Source of the DNA: Notospermus geniculatus
Lineage: Eukaryota > Nemertea > Pilidiophora > Heteronemertea > Lineidae
DNA: 64,000 nt
Assembly: GCA_002633025.1 (NCBI GenBank)
Contig: NMRB01000203.1
Coordinates: 122,286-186,285, forward strand
Direction: 5' to 3'
In this document: in pieces, positions 23,401 through 37,000 of the stretch
Layout of the letters: each line of letters starts with the position of its first letter
How positions within the stretch are numbered: position 1 is the first letter of the stretch
Position numbers and translations under genes: made by a program
Notes under the pieces: model-generated
Told to the model about the DNA's origin: nothing
Database searches by the model: none
Seen by the model: the letters and a program-made list of their open reading frames with translations, nothing else

Positions 23401-26400
23401 AAGGGTAAAGGTTTTCAACTTACCTGTGACCTGCAGCATACCCATTGCACAGTAATAGTGAGATAGAGCACCGTAGTGTTGTGACTTGACCTGGACCATG
23501 GACACCCAGGAATATGGCAAGTATTCTTTGATCCGTTCAACACACATCAACTGATCAGTCTGTTTGTACATCTCAAGAACCTAGAATTTATGACATATTT
23601 GATACATATCTGATTCTATTTGAAAATGCCACATCATAAAACATCATTCTAAGCTCATGAAATAGAAGAACTGCTTTTACTCAATTCCTGAAATAAACTT
23701 TACTATGGATACTAATAGTATATTCTGTGCACGGCAGATTTCAAGGTTTTGCCTGAGGTCTCTTGTCGCTAAATACTATTTTACAGTCTCTGACTACTAG
23801 TAGTCATCACCAGTTAATAGCGAGGTTTCGCAAGCGCCCGGTTAGGCCATACAACAACGTTTATCTATTGTTTGGGTACACCCACACAATAGATAAACGT
23901 CGTCGTAGGGCCTAACCGGACGCTTGCGAAACCTCACTAATATGAGCTCTACAGCAAGCGACAGTGGTCGACTCCTCAACATTTGCAAGCACTCCATCTG
24001 CTTACCATGGCAGCCTCTTGAGCAACTTCTGTGTAGTCTCGCACACCACCTCGCACTCCTCCAAGAACCCTCTTCTCAAAGACACATTCTTGTGCTTGAG
24101 ACTGGAAAAGGCAAAAAGATGGTCCATTGACCACGGAGCAACTACATTTATGCAAGAGATTTCAGTTTGCATCTGCCCTATGACTTACACTTCAGAATTA
24201 CTAGGCCTAGTATGTTATGGAAGATGATCAGCATCCTCCAATACCTCATCCTCCCACAGCAGGGGTTTTTACCTCGCTCCTCTTCATCCACTTACAGTGC
24301 AAGTGTATGAAGAGGAACGAGACCAAAGCCCTGCTGTGGGAGGATGCCAATACCTGTACTTGGTACGAATATGAAAAGAACAGAATAACCTACCAACATG
24401 AGATGTGCCAACATCTCCAATGTGTCATTCTGCATGTCCATGCTTGGAGCATGGCTGAAGTTCTTGTTTAGTTGTAATAATGCACCGGCAGCTTTTTGGT
24501 AGTTCACAATGGCGGCGTTGATACCCTCGGAAGTCGAGCGATCCTGAAGAGGCAGTGCACGGCCATCAAAAGAAGATATTATTTATTTAATGGATTCAAT
24601 GGGAATGGCAAAGAGCTGGTCAAAGATATCTTGAAATAACACGGCCTATGGTCACTTCACATTTAGACTTCGCTCCTGTCATTCCGATAGAGTGTAGCCC
24701 GAAGGCGAAGAGACGGTTCAAGAATGTCAACGGCCGCTTTCTGCTTTCCCAACCAGACTTCAGGCACCACTCCACGTGACAGTTTTCTGTCAAAAGTTTG
24801 CTGTCAGACAGTCAATTATTGCTCTCAGACAGCAATAATTGCTGTCATGCAGTCACTAGCTGAACAACTTCTTGTCTTTGGACAGTTACTATCTGACAGC
24901 AAACTTTCGACACAAAACTGTCACGTGGAGCAGCGCCTTTGGTTTTGAGAATGCAAACATACCTGTTTCGCAGCTATCTGAGTATAGAGGGCAGCTATGT
25001 TGAACAAAATGCTACCTTTCTCAAAACCAATTGATCGCTGTGAATTTGGCACTCCAGTTAGTGAGTCATACCTAGCGGGAGAGAAAAAACTGATAACAGC
25101 ACAAAAATAGCGCATCGGGTTGGTTCACTTGTTAGTTGCGAAGTATCAGACAGGTACAGGTGTCGATAACAGCTGGAAGGTCAGAATTTATCAATAAAAC
25201 AAGCGATCAACAAGAACAACAACATTATTGGCACTAACTCCTGAGAGCTAGTTATGTTTACAAGACATTAGTGATACTTACCATTGTAAATGAATACCTG
25301 TGTTACGTTCAGCAGGGAAAAATCGCTTTTCAATAAAATACAACTGATTATAATACTCAAACAACAACTGGACTCCTCGCTCACTTCTTTGAGGTATTCG
25401 AATCACCTGAAAGAGATGCAAATTTGAAGATTAAGCAGTGATCTTTTATTTTCTATAGAAGCTTTGCAATGACGTCATCCTGGCAGCCATTCTGTAGGAC
25501 AAAGGGCACAGCGGTGTGAGCCGATCGTGACGTGACATGCATGAAGTGCGCCATGCCATTGTTTGACGTAACGTCATTGGGGCATGCACGGTTCATTTTG
25601 CTGCACCTCTGCAGCATGTGTCCTCTAGCATCGCGGCTTGTGACGTCATATGCAAAGCCTCTATTACTTCCTTCTTCATGCATCAGCTATTACATAACTC
25701 ATGACGCCCATCTTCAGACAGACATCATGGGTTATGTAATTTTTTCATTGTTTCACTTTTCATTGATTCATTTTAAACTGCTTTCTCAAAACTGATCCTC
25801 AATGTCGGCCCAAGAAAAGGAAAACATTTAAACCTGAGGAAATACGTCATCTGTTAGCAGGTGGCATGTCCAAACATGATATCATGATAATGGAAGTTTA
25901 ATTTACTCACACTTCTCATTTCTAAGAAATCTTTTATGGCATCGTCATATTTTTCTGGATCTTCACTGTAATGTTCTAGCACGAAATCCTAGAAATAACA
26001 ACAAATGCAAATATTTCAGCCAAAGGCAATGCTGAATATCAGAGAAGCTTAACTTTTTCTTTACCCATTACTCTCGCCTTTGGAATTCAAAAACATAAAA
26101 GAATCCGACGGAATATTTTTCCGGAGTCCATGCATACCTTGAAATGCGTAGCGAGTTCAACATCCTTTGTTTCTTTCAAACCAAGTGGTATCATTGGAAC
26201 ACTCTGTGCTGGCCTACAAGTAGTAAAGATGTGAATGAGCGTGATGTGTGCTGAAGGAAAATAAACTGGCCTTTTGAAGTCCATGACTGATTTTGCAGGT
26301 CAGGGTCAAGTTAGACCCTGAAAGCATAGAGGGCTCTCATTTACAACTGGGCAAGGTCCATCCAGTCAGTGGCCCAACTTCAAGGTTAATGGACTTACAT

Positions 26401-29400
26401 TTCAAGCATAAAAGAAACACTCCAAAGACTTTAACAAAACAGTGCCTGACAGAAGTTGTATCTAGTATTGTTTGAAGAAAAACAATGAAGGTGTGTGTTG
26501 AGAGGGCAGGTCAGGAATTTCGGCATAATGAGTAACCTATGTATATATTATACGAGTAATCTGGAAATGCTTAAATAAGTTTTGTGTGATTCCAACAAGA
26601 CAGGACAGGAACCCCCTGATCAGGGCTTTTTTGTCATCAGCTAAGAGGAGGGGTTGTAACTTCCAATAACATACCCATCGCTTTGATACGTCTCCAAAGA
26701 TCCATTCAACTCAGATAATTCTTCCTTCAGCAGCTGCAAGTTTGAGTTAACAAAAGTTAACTCAAGGGTAACAGTTTCACGTAACTTCTTGTTGTTCGTG
26801 GCTCTGAAAATACAAAACATGGTGAGATGGAAAATGACGCAAAGTGACGGCTGGACAGTGGAAGTTAAAGCCAATGAAGGATGTTGAGCACCGAGTTTAG
26901 CATCAAACAAGAACATGCTGGCAATGACGATGGGATTTTTAGGAGGTAAAAATTCTCACCATCACATGCTCGTGATCAGCAAGGGTTAAAGTAATTGTCC
27001 CAAAACCACATATTGCATCATTACGGTGTGAAAATGATGAATATGGCAGATAGGCCAACAACCTATCACCATAACTGCTCTCAATTAACAGTAATATGAA
27101 GTAAATTGTTTGATTGTCTATGATTTGCAACATGGAAACCATTTGATGATGTTGGATGGTAATAATAAATTCTTCTCAACTTTTGTACAAGCCAATGAGG
27201 ATGCCAGTGAGAATGCTTTTCCCAGGCATGGCATGTATGGATGATCCTGTTAGGTCGAGTATACAGTGCAAATTTTGGCTGGCAGTTCTGCTCTATGTTC
27301 CAAAGGGAATAATCACCATGGTCTTTGAAAGAACAGACCATACATACAGCTTTATTCTTGCCCTCCAGGACACATTTGGGCCATTGACGAAAGCATGGTT
27401 CTCTCTCTCTCTCTCTTTTTCAGAGAGATGACTTTATAAAGTCAGAGACGACTTTATGTTTACTACCGGTTTTTTTGAGCATACTCAAAAAACGATTATT
27501 TGTACAGTGTATAATATTAAGCAGGCAAGATCCTTTCTCAATCAAAAACACCATGAACACAGAAATATGTGACTGTTTGTCTCCTACATTTTGATCTGTG
27601 ACATGTCAGCACTGCATGCCCTTTCCATGTCTTCTGTTGCCTGTCATTCTTTCTGCATGTAAACTTGTGTGCCAACACAGGCTGACATTCCTAGGAGTTA
27701 TTATAGGACAATTTAGGAATTCCTTGAGTTTGCATGACAGAGGGATTAGGGAAACAGCAGGGCTCAAGTGAAGGTTTACACAGTGGGTCATTACAGTCAA
27801 GCCTTGGAGGAATTATAAATTCCTCCAAGGTCAAGCTAAGGGCCCTAAATGTGAATTTCCAAAATCATATGAACGATTTGTCCATGCAGGCAGAGCAGAA
27901 CAAGACATTTTGAGCTGGAGATCTCTGCTTCTCTCAGAGAGCCTTCAATTGCTGGACTGACAGACTGACTCATTCCGAATGTAGTTATGTTCTATTCCAC
28001 ATTCCGAATGTAGTTATGTTCTATTCCAACGTTACGATTGTGATTTGGAAGTGAAAATTATAACTTGCAAAATGTAGGACAGAATAATGTCCCAATTATT
28101 TTCATAAAGCAATGGGTCAAAAGTAATCATTGACTCGGCCAGGAGGCACAGCATGCAGCGGTTTGGCTGTTGACTTTCATAACAATAGTGTTAGTAATAA
28201 CTTGAACATCGGCATAGATGAAGATTACATACCAGGACACATTACTTGACTGCAATAACACATACACCCATTTTATGATGAAATCTCAAAAAACAGCACA
28301 AATACATTCCAGATCTATGTGAGCAGAGGCTCTGCAGCATGATCATGCACCCTGAAGTCATCACACAGGAAGCAAAAACCAGGGACCGTAGGATGCTGCA
28401 CATTGTTTTTTGAAGTACCCTGAATGGAGGTGTTGCAATAGACAATCTAACGATATGATGCTTGTGTTTTTTTTAGTTTAGATCGATACTAAACACTCCA
28501 TCCCAATTCAGAATCATCTGAAGTGGATTTCACACTCACAACTAAAAAATTGGAGTATGTTTGTTCAAAATATTGATTTGATGTCAAGAGTGGTGTTGAA
28601 AATCTGAGATAACCCTGTGCATCGACCCACAAAATATGAGAATGTTGAATGTGATGTTGACACAAGCACTGGACATTTGCCAAAAATGATGTGATGTTGA
28701 ATTTGACATCATAATTCAACCTAACTTGATTCATCAGAGTTAATTCCTGGTAAAACAAAGCATGAGAGGTACCACAAGACCATCCTACTTTTCATTGCAC
28801 TTACATGTAAATCAAAATATCATGGCAACATGGACTGGTCAAATCATGGACTCAATGACAAGTTACTTTCATTCTTGATGTTCTGAGGACTCCCTGCTTT
28901 TACCTGTGACATTTATCAGCCAGTTACATAAAAATAAAACCGAGGCAACAGGCCAAGTTACAAGAGTGGAAGGCATTTGAAGAGGATTTCAGTTAGTGTA
29001 TTCTCTATGTATTCAACTGAGCACCAATCAATTATTGAAAATGAACAGACTGTTAGGCTGGAACAAGGCTTGAAAGTCTGGGTAAGCCAGCAGGCTGCCA
29101 GTCAACATACATTGCAAGGATATTGATCAAAGTACAAATCACAATAAAGAGAAAATGATAGAATCCACCTGTTGGATTGTATTCATATATCCTATATCAA
29201 ACAACATGTAACATTTGTAACAATCAAGGCACGGACACACTCTAGTTTTCTGCTTACCGGTAATTGAAACCATTACATTGGATGGTGAAAACCTAAGAGG
29301 GGTGGTAAAAATCGAAGACCAAATAGACCAACCTGAACAAATTCTCTGCTCCAGTTCTCATGCGCAACTCCCGGTTGATTTGATCATTCAGTCTTGAGCG

Positions 29401-30792
29401 TTGCTTCTGTAACTTTCCTCGCACAGTCTGGAGCAGGGCTGAATCCGAGGTCTAAAATGAAATCAACAAGTAAAAGAGTCAGCAAACAGTACTTGGGTTG
29501 TGTAGATGTCCAATATCCAGATTATCGAAACATGGAAACTAATGTCAAAAGAGTAAAGAAATCATAGACAACAGGATCTTACATTGCCATTGAGGAAAGT
29601 TGGACCCATCTCACAACAGTCAAAGTTATCGCAGGAATCAACCAGTAATAGCTCACAACCCAGGCTCACAACATCATCTCTGTGCTCAGACATGTCAGAG
29701 TTCTGACCGTTTAGTATGTCTCAGATGATGTTATTCACCCGATAAACATAATTGGAATCTATATATATTTATCACCTCTAATTAGTTGAGCGTCATGAGT
29801 CCAAAATTATTTACACAGCACATTCTCAATAAATCATTGTAAAGTGCATGGTTCCTAGTATCTGAAGTGGGTTCTATAAAAGCAACCTGGACTCTTTTTG
29901 GTGGGAATATTTTGATCTTCTGCTGATTTTTGGTTGAATTATGTGTGCTTATTAGACCGTGGAGGGCTTGCATCTGTCTGCCAAATGGGCTGTTCATTTT
30001 TGTCACTTGAGGAATCTGAGTTGTGATCCTTGAGAAAATGGAGAAAGCTATGAAGCTGCAAATTGCATGCAGGGATTATTCTGTACAGCACAACAAATAA
30101 TCCCTGCAGTTTGCATAGCTCTTTCCTCCCCAAGGATCACAACTCAGATTCCTCAAGAGACGAAAATTAATGGCTCCTTTTCTCCTTCCTCTGAAAATAA
30201 GGGTCTGTCATGTCTGTGACTCGCTAATTTGACAGGAGATAAAATGAAAATGAAGTTTGTCATGAAAAATAAAATGAGATCTGCAAAAAGTCTGAAGTCA
30301 GCCCTGCTGGACTGAGGTGGACCATGTCTCCACTGCGATGATCGTTGTCCATGTCATCGTGCGGCATATCGGTAATCGGTGGGCCTATCCCAGATCAGAA
30401 AACCAGGAGGCAGGATTGATGAAATTGAAAGAATATTGCCTAGGCCTAGGCCTACCTACATGACCTACGCCTATTTTATATTCCTGAAATCTTGGAGGAA
30501 TTATAATGAACAAAATATCCATGAAGCCATCTAGGCATCTTCACAGACAACAGTAATTTGGGACAACCTGTAGGCCTACATTTACAGGCATTGTATACAT
30601 TGTATACCACTACTACTAATTATAGTGTAGGGCCTCTCTGTGTAAGTAGGCCTAGGCTAGTGTAGTGTAAAGCCTCTGGTCTAGCCTAAACCATGTAGGC
30701 CTAAACTCCAGTCAAGAAAGCTGGCTTACTTTTCGTCGCAACTCCGCTTGTATCTTCCCTGTCTCAGTGGGTCTTGGTAAAGTGGATGCCAT
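20467..30792 (-). CDS. RHPN: Rhophilin (Rho-GTPase binding, HR1-BRO1-PDZ protein), complete
   Basis: Cytoplasmic scaffold that binds GTP-Rho through its HR1 domain. Exons in order: 30792-30730, 29451-29333, 26803-26675, 26213-26138, 25988-25911, 25406-25282, 25071-24963, 24543-24394, 24101-24006, 23580-23424, 22950-22840, 22617-22423, 22258-22182, 22037-21888, 20790-20467. All junctions are GT/AG and in frame, giving 652 residues, close to vertebrate rhophilins (about 670-690). The HR1 coiled coil is near residues 25-95 and contains [12 protein letters not shown]. The BRO1 domain is about 105-440 and starts after [12 protein letters not shown]; it includes [19 protein letters not shown]. The PDZ domain is about 512-592 with carboxylate loop GFGF at 522-525, split by the last intron. 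A basic tail ([12 protein letters not shown]) precedes the stop. An extra copy of the last exon lies at 18461-18784. It stands head-to-head with Acinus. I cannot decide between RHPN1 and RHPN2; the gene may predate their split. Confidence 0.95.
20987..21166. mobile_element. 180-bp TA-flanked MITE with TGTGACCC ends
   Basis: TGTGACCCGATCTAGCAAAA at the left, inverse at the right with one change, TA on each side. It starts just after the haplotype duplication. Confidence 0.7.
21346..21839. mobile_element. A/T-rich inverted-repeat element of about 494 bp in a rhophilin intron
   Basis: Left CAGGCGACACTTATTTTATT, right inverse with two changes, both followed inward by TTGTTTTACGGAT. No clean duplication. 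Confidence 0.55.
23822..23935. mobile_element. 114-bp foldback MITE in a rhophilin intron
   Basis: GAGGTTTCGCAAGCGCCCGG and near-perfect inverse, arms of about 50 bp. Confidence 0.6.
24247..24345. mobile_element. 99-bp foldback MITE with 9-bp duplication CCAATACCT
   Basis: CATCCTCCCACAGCAGGG at the left and its inverse at the right, flanked by exact CCAATACCT. A 9-bp target suggests a Mutator-like mover. A relative lies at 16168-16268. Confidence 0.75.
24770..24930. mobile_element. 161-bp inverted-repeat element in a rhophilin intron
   Basis: CTCCACGTGACAGTTTT and its inverse, arms of about 35 bp, with repeated CTGTCAGACAG-type units between. Confidence 0.6.
25456..25665. repeat. Inverted-repeat element rich in TGACGTCA (CRE-like) motifs
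   Basis: Ends AGAAGCTTTGCAATGACGTCA and its imperfect inverse; TGACGT motifs near 25471, 25528, 25565 and 25641. In an intron of rhophilin. Confidence 0.5.
27971..28028. repeat. 29-bp unit repeated twice in tandem
   Basis: ATTCCGAATGTAGTTATGTT occurs twice, 29 bp apart, in a rhophilin intron. Confidence 0.75.
30006..30156. mobile_element. 151-bp foldback MITE in a rhophilin intron
   Basis: CTTGAGGAATCTGAGTTGTG and its inverse, arms of about 60 bp including imperfect inner parts. Confidence 0.6.
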
Positions 30793-31029
30793 CCTTAAGG
30801 GCTAATGTAAATGGACACTCCGATATATATCTCAGTATCACATGACAATCATCATGAAATGAACAAAATGACTCTGAACTGAGAGAAATTTTGGAAAATT
30901 CGGAAACGATTCTCACGCCATCTACCGGTGAATTTGTGAACTTACACCTCGTCCCCCAAAATGTCCCGCAGGTTAAAGATGTACATCAGGATGTACATTT
31001 TATACATGGAACGAGAGTTAGCTTGGAAA
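30793..31029. promoter_or_regulatory. Head-to-head promoter interval between rhophilin and Acinus
   Basis: The rhophilin start codon (30792, minus) and the chosen Acinus start (31030, plus) are 237 bp apart, so both 5' UTRs and core promoters must lie here. No TATA box stands out. An in-frame upstream ATG for Acinus at 30961 would add 23 residues without similarity to the SAP domain. Shared regulation is inferred from spacing only. Confidence 0.6.
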
Positions 31030-34000
31030 ATGGCCGACGAAGCAGGGTGCTTGGTTATTCGAGGTAAACGTATCGGCGACCTCAGGGTCGCTGATCTGAA
31101 AAAAGAACTGGAAGAAAGGGGTTTATCTCGTTCTGGAAACAAGAAAGAACTTGTAATGAAGCTTTCAGAGGTAGGTACCTTAAATCTTCATGAGAAATTT
31201 CGGTTTAAATCACACCCACCACATTCAGCAGTCTGGTCATGCATGTCATGCACACTGCACTGCATGCATGCACACTGCACATTCACGCACACTGCACTGA
31301 AGTGCATTCATGTATGTCTTCAGCCTAATCCCAATCCATGAAAGGTGTACAAATTTGCAATGTCAAACAATGAATATTAATGTCTTACATGTCTTAAGTT
31401 TTCAGCCTACAAATTTTAGAATCCCCGATCAGTGCCCCACCACAAGTCCATCCACATAGGCCTAGGGTAGAGTTGGGTATTATCGGACACTTAAGACTAA
31501 ATAGGTCGCCTAGTTCCCTGTGTATCCCTTAGATAGATTCTGATTGGTTGCAATCATGAATTGGACCAAGCTGCTCCAGAAAATACCAGACTGTCTATGA
31601 CATCACTTCCTGGTGGGGAGTAATCATTTATTTGCAGAGAAAGTCAGGGTGGGCAATTTTCGGTCAGCTGAGGGTAATATCGGTCACCTTCTGGATATGA
31701 GTGTTTTATTGTGTCAATACTGAATAAATGATAGTAAAACTTTATTTCCATGCAAATATAAGTGTTCTTGGCCAAGTAAAGCAAGAAACCAGTTTAATTA
31801 CCCCATCGGAAATAATGATTACTCCCCGCCGAAAATGTCCGATATTACCCTAAGCCTAATTTTATGAGAATGTGCAATTTTCACAGAAAACTTCAAAAAT
31901 CTAATTTTTACAACTTGCCAACACAGGAAACATACATATTTTCTTGAAGGTATTTGTAATATCTACTTTTTAGAAGAACTGGAGGGTGGCATGCTCCCCA
32001 AAATTTATTTTTAGAGCCAGTGTCCGATAATACCCCCCGACCGGAAATACCCTCCGTTACCCTACCCAGCACTGGCAGCAGCCACACAGGGCAGGGCCAG
32101 CCATTGATTAAAATGAAAAAGTTTGCCAATTGAATTGATGGAATAAGCCGCATCAAACGATATACACAATAAATGAACGACTTTACAATCCCTAGGCCTA
32201 GTCATCGATTGACGGAATATGATGCCGCATTGTTACGATTGTACAATAGGATTTCCATTGTCAGATTGTGTGTCACTTCTGACCAGGTATTCTAAAGTTC
32301 TACTGGGTGGTCTAAAGTTTAGCCCTATTCTGACTTCTTCTGTCTATTTCTAGGCTCTTGTTGCTGAACAAGCTCAGAAAAAACAGGAACAAGAAGAAGA
32401 TGGAGGAGGAGACACTGGTAAGTTTTGTCGGCCTGTCCTTTTTTTTGAAAAAGGGGCTATTATAATTCCAGTTTCTGACATGAATTTATTAGAGGTGAGA
32501 GCTAAATTTTTTCACCCTCCTTTGTACAGCATGATGTCATGTTTGTTAATGCCATTCTTCACACTTACAGATAGAGGGAGGAAAAAGACAGCAGGGCGAG
32601 CACGATCTTCAAAGTCATCTTCTAGTTCATCAGGCTCTGAATCACGGTCAAGATCACGAAGCGTGGATGACAAGTCAAGATCTGGTTCTAGTTCAAGTTC
32701 GCGATCTGGTTCAAGCTCAGACTCGAGGTCAAGGTAGGCCTAAATTTAACTTGTCTTATTGACAATACAGTTACAAACATGAGAAATAACTGTGTTGGGA
32801 AGATATCTAAGTTGTCTGCTTTGATTGTTGAAGTGATTCTTTCATTAATTCCCATAGTTGCAGCAGTTCTGAACAAAAACCCAGATCATTCAGACCTTAA
32901 GTTTAATATATTTTACTTTTAACCATTTCAGATCTCGCTCTGCTTCTTCAAGATCATCTGGATCATCAGCATCTCGCTCACCACCACCAAAGAAACCCAC
33001 CTTATCCAAGGTAAAATCCACCAATCTAAGACACAAAGGGCTCCATTTACTTGCTAAAAAAGAAAGGCTAATTTGTGTTCATTTCCATGATGATCTGCCA
33101 AAACAAAGAGAGCAGCATGCTTTAATTTGAGGGAGAGTCTATGACACATCCTCAGTGTGCCATTGCTGCCATTGGTACTGGAAATGAAAAGCATGATGAG
33201 AGTAAAATAGTTATAAGTACATTAGTACATCTTAATGTTATCTCTATTTTAGGTTGCCAAACCAGGGCCCCCAGTTGATAATGGAGGACATGAAGAGACA
33301 GCCTCACAGCCCCGTAGCCCACTCAAGATGATGATCAGGAAGGGGGTGGTCTTACTTGATGGCAGGTAAAACATGTTGTATATTTCTTACAAGTGGAGCA
33401 ATTGTGTCTATCTAATCTGATGGAATTAATGTACTTTACTATTATGTAACAGTTCCGAGGATTGCCAGGTCATTTTTTAGGTTGAAGTTTTTTCAACTTG
33501 ATACAGAAACATATGAAGCATATTTTGTTTATTCCTCTCCTCACAGCACCTCAGACCAGGCAGAGGAATCTCCAACTAAAGACCAGAAGAGAAAAGACCA
33601 GAAGAGTGAGGAGGCCCCAGAGATCAAGGTACCTGAACCAGAGACGACTAAAGAAGAGAAACAACATGAGAAGACTGAAGAAGAGGGGAGCAAAATGGAT
33701 GTGGAAGAGGAACATGGAGAAGAGGAAGTGATGGAAGTGGAGAGTCCAAAAAGAAGGGTTTCTGTGAAGAACCCTGAAGACCGGAGAGTTGCTGTTGTAA
33801 GCAGTAAGGAAGACCAGGAGACTGCTGCGGATAGTCCAACCGATGATAGGAGAATTGTACAGGTAATGCAGAGGAGGGGGCTGATGATTTTATGTGATTC
33901 AGGGGAAGGAGCAACCTCTGGTGTCAGTCATAACATCCAAGGCATTTGAGCATGCAAGATCTTTTTACTCTGATGAGTTGTATCCTGTAGGGTCTACTCA

Positions 34001-37000
34001 AATAATTGTTGGTTAAAATGCCCTTCTCCTAAAACATTGAATTTTTAAAGACTATCACAGTCACAGACTTTTAAGTTATGGTGGCCTGATGGTGTTAGAA
34101 TAAAGTACTGCAGACTGTGCAGCAATGAATTTCTCCATTATGACTTGTCAAATGACTTGTCATATGAAGAGTAAAACAAGTGGCATACTGGATGCAGTTT
34201 ATAATGTCAGGGCAATGCTGAATGTTGGTTACTCACACTGGTGTGGCCGTGTATTTTTGATGTAAACACACCTCACTTTGCTGTGTGTTGGATTGTTTCA
34301 TTTTGTCTCAAATGAGTATCAACTGATTCTTTGTGAATGCCTGAATTTCTTTCCATTTTCTCTCAGAATGTTGAATATTTTTTTCAAAGATAATGATTTA
34401 GAAATACTACAACATGCATCATTGAAATACGATCTCAGATCATTTAATCCTCTATGATGAAAAAAATCAAGCATAGCCTGAATAGTTTCTTGATAATTTC
34501 TAACGCTGCTCCTTCCCCTCATTAATTTGGTTAATGTATTTCACCACACATAGCTATCAGCGAAACTGGCTGGGGGATGATGTCACATTACCAGAAGAGC
34601 CGCACAGACCTATAATGCATTATCCTATGTCCCCTGTACCATCAATAAGTTGCCGACGGGGCCTGTGGCTAGCCAAATATGTACATCCAATCGAAGTCGC
34701 GAGATGTTGATAATGAGATCAACGTGTGGGCATGAATCGCTGGTGCGAAACCATGGAGGTGGAATTAGCCTGAGGGAGCAGATCGAGAAGGGATTACCGC
34801 TACATCAAATCTACTGCAATGCTAACAGTCATGAGACTGACAAAAGTCATGAATGTAAAAACGGACATACCTTCAATGTGCTCGTGTGTTCTGAAAAATG
34901 GAAGGCTCTCGACACACTGCTGTGTGCCATCAGCAAAAGATGGGAAAAATGATGTGCAGCCGAGCGTAACTGCCATCTGAACTCTAATTGCGTATGTCAA
35001 TACTGGTGCGCTGTTGATTCCACAGAGGAGTATCCCAGAATTCCACAGAGGAATATCCCAGACCATGGACTAGTGTGTAATGTACTGTGGTCCGCAATTA
35101 ACGAACAGTTCCTGTGATATCCTAGTGCAGACATGAATGGCTGAAAGTCAGGACTGCTGCATCCATGGTTGACTCGCCATCGGAGTATGTCCATCACTTC
35201 GGTGACTGATAACTGCTTCGCCATGCTACGATTGACAATATTTTCTCATTGTGCTGTGTTGACAGCAAAAAGTGGACAAAAGAAAGGACATGTCGCTTGA
35301 TCTGTCAGTTATCCATTTCTGTGAGGAAATCTATGTGATGATCCAAAAAAGTGAACAATACAACTTTCCAACGGTTACTGTTTCAAGTGGGAGTTGCCTC
35401 AATAGATTGAGTTGCCTTGTGGAGATCTTTGACCTGGCAATGTGGCAGTAGATTTTCATCGTCATCCTGCACACCAAATGTTGGACTTGGATTGTGCAGT
35501 CACAGTGTTGGTGACAACATTGTATGATGTGTTTAGAATGATCTACCGTATCAGGTTGATACCTAAACAACCTCTGGAGAAAGTGGACATTGCAGTGGAA
35601 GGAATTCTTGGCCAGATGCAAACAGCCAGTTTGTGGACGTAAGGAATTGTGGACTTTGTGGAAATCACACAAAATAAGTCATGGTGTTCACTCTCACTGA
35701 AGGAAAAGATTCCGTGGTCGCTATGTTTGAGTGAGGAGTTCGGTTCAAATGTGCAACTGAACTGAAATTTTCCCATGCAGTAGTTACTGGAATCCGGAAA
35801 TGGCAGTTAGGATACTGGTGATTTTCATAGCGGACAATGCAACCGTAAAGATATTCGTGGAGGAGTGAACACGTTTTGCTGAAGGTGTACCAGTACTTCT
35901 AGCAATGTGATACAATGTACAACACAGTTTGAACGAAGCTGAATGATGGCTACTCTGCTAGTCTTACATATTGCAAGGGATGCAATTCTGACATTCTACG
36001 GAAGTGACTATATGTGACCTGTGCATGTTTACAAATGTGTGCTGTAATGGAAAACGGAACTGTCTGCCCCTCAGTGCCGAAGCCAAATATGTGACTTTAT
36101 TCTGAACGTTATATTCAGACGTACTTGTGAAAATATGTACGTGTAGTTAAAGGACTTGAAAGTGAAAGAGGATGTTTACTGTTCATCGAAGCCAATATGT
36201 CATTTGCAAGCTGCATAATGCCTTAAACGGACTAGAAATGTTGCAAATCAGTTGAAATGGTCTCCAACACTCGAAAGAAATCGAACTTTTGTGAGATGAT
36301 ACATAACTCAAAAATGGCACTTGCACATCCCTCCACTGAACTGAGGAGTTAGATCGACATCAACAGGCACGAGTTTCACCAGCTGTATTCTCAGGCTCAA
36401 CCACTGCCCCAGCCCCCACACCTGATGGCGCCTTTATTCTCTCTAGGTTAACTTCCAGGCTCACACGTGCGGGAGAGAAAGATCGACAGCGACCAGGTTT
36501 CATCTTGCAACATGTCACGCATTTTGTATGGTTCTTGGTTACTGTGGTATTATCATTAATATTTTATTGGGATTTCACCTAAAAATGGAGCCAAAAATTG
36601 ACAAGTTTTTAAATTGTGCACTACTTTCTGGAAACATTTGAAAACTGCTTGGGAATTTTATCATACAATGGACATTTTGTATGCAGAAATTTGGGGTTGC
36701 AACAATTGAGAGTTTGTGTTTTACTTCCAACCTCCCGTCATAATTATGCCTGCCAAGTGCCAGATTCCCTTCTTTTTCAACCCTTTTCCCCTACAATAGT
36801 CGTGCATTACATGTGTGAATCCATGGAAGCTAACTAAACGCTATGTCTTGGAAGACTGCAAGGGGGAGATGGGGACATTTGTCCCTCAGGCCCGTTTCCA
36901 CTCCAGCATTTTCTGCCACGTTTTGCAGTGAGCAGTGCGGTTTTCACCGGGATCATTAAAACTTGAAGAAATATTTTGCTACATTTCTAAACCAATCAAA

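Noticed and set aside
30961-31029. Upstream in-frame ATG for Acinus
   Set aside because: The extra residues are not conserved-looking and overlap the shared promoter; the SAP domain starts shortly after the ATG at 31030.
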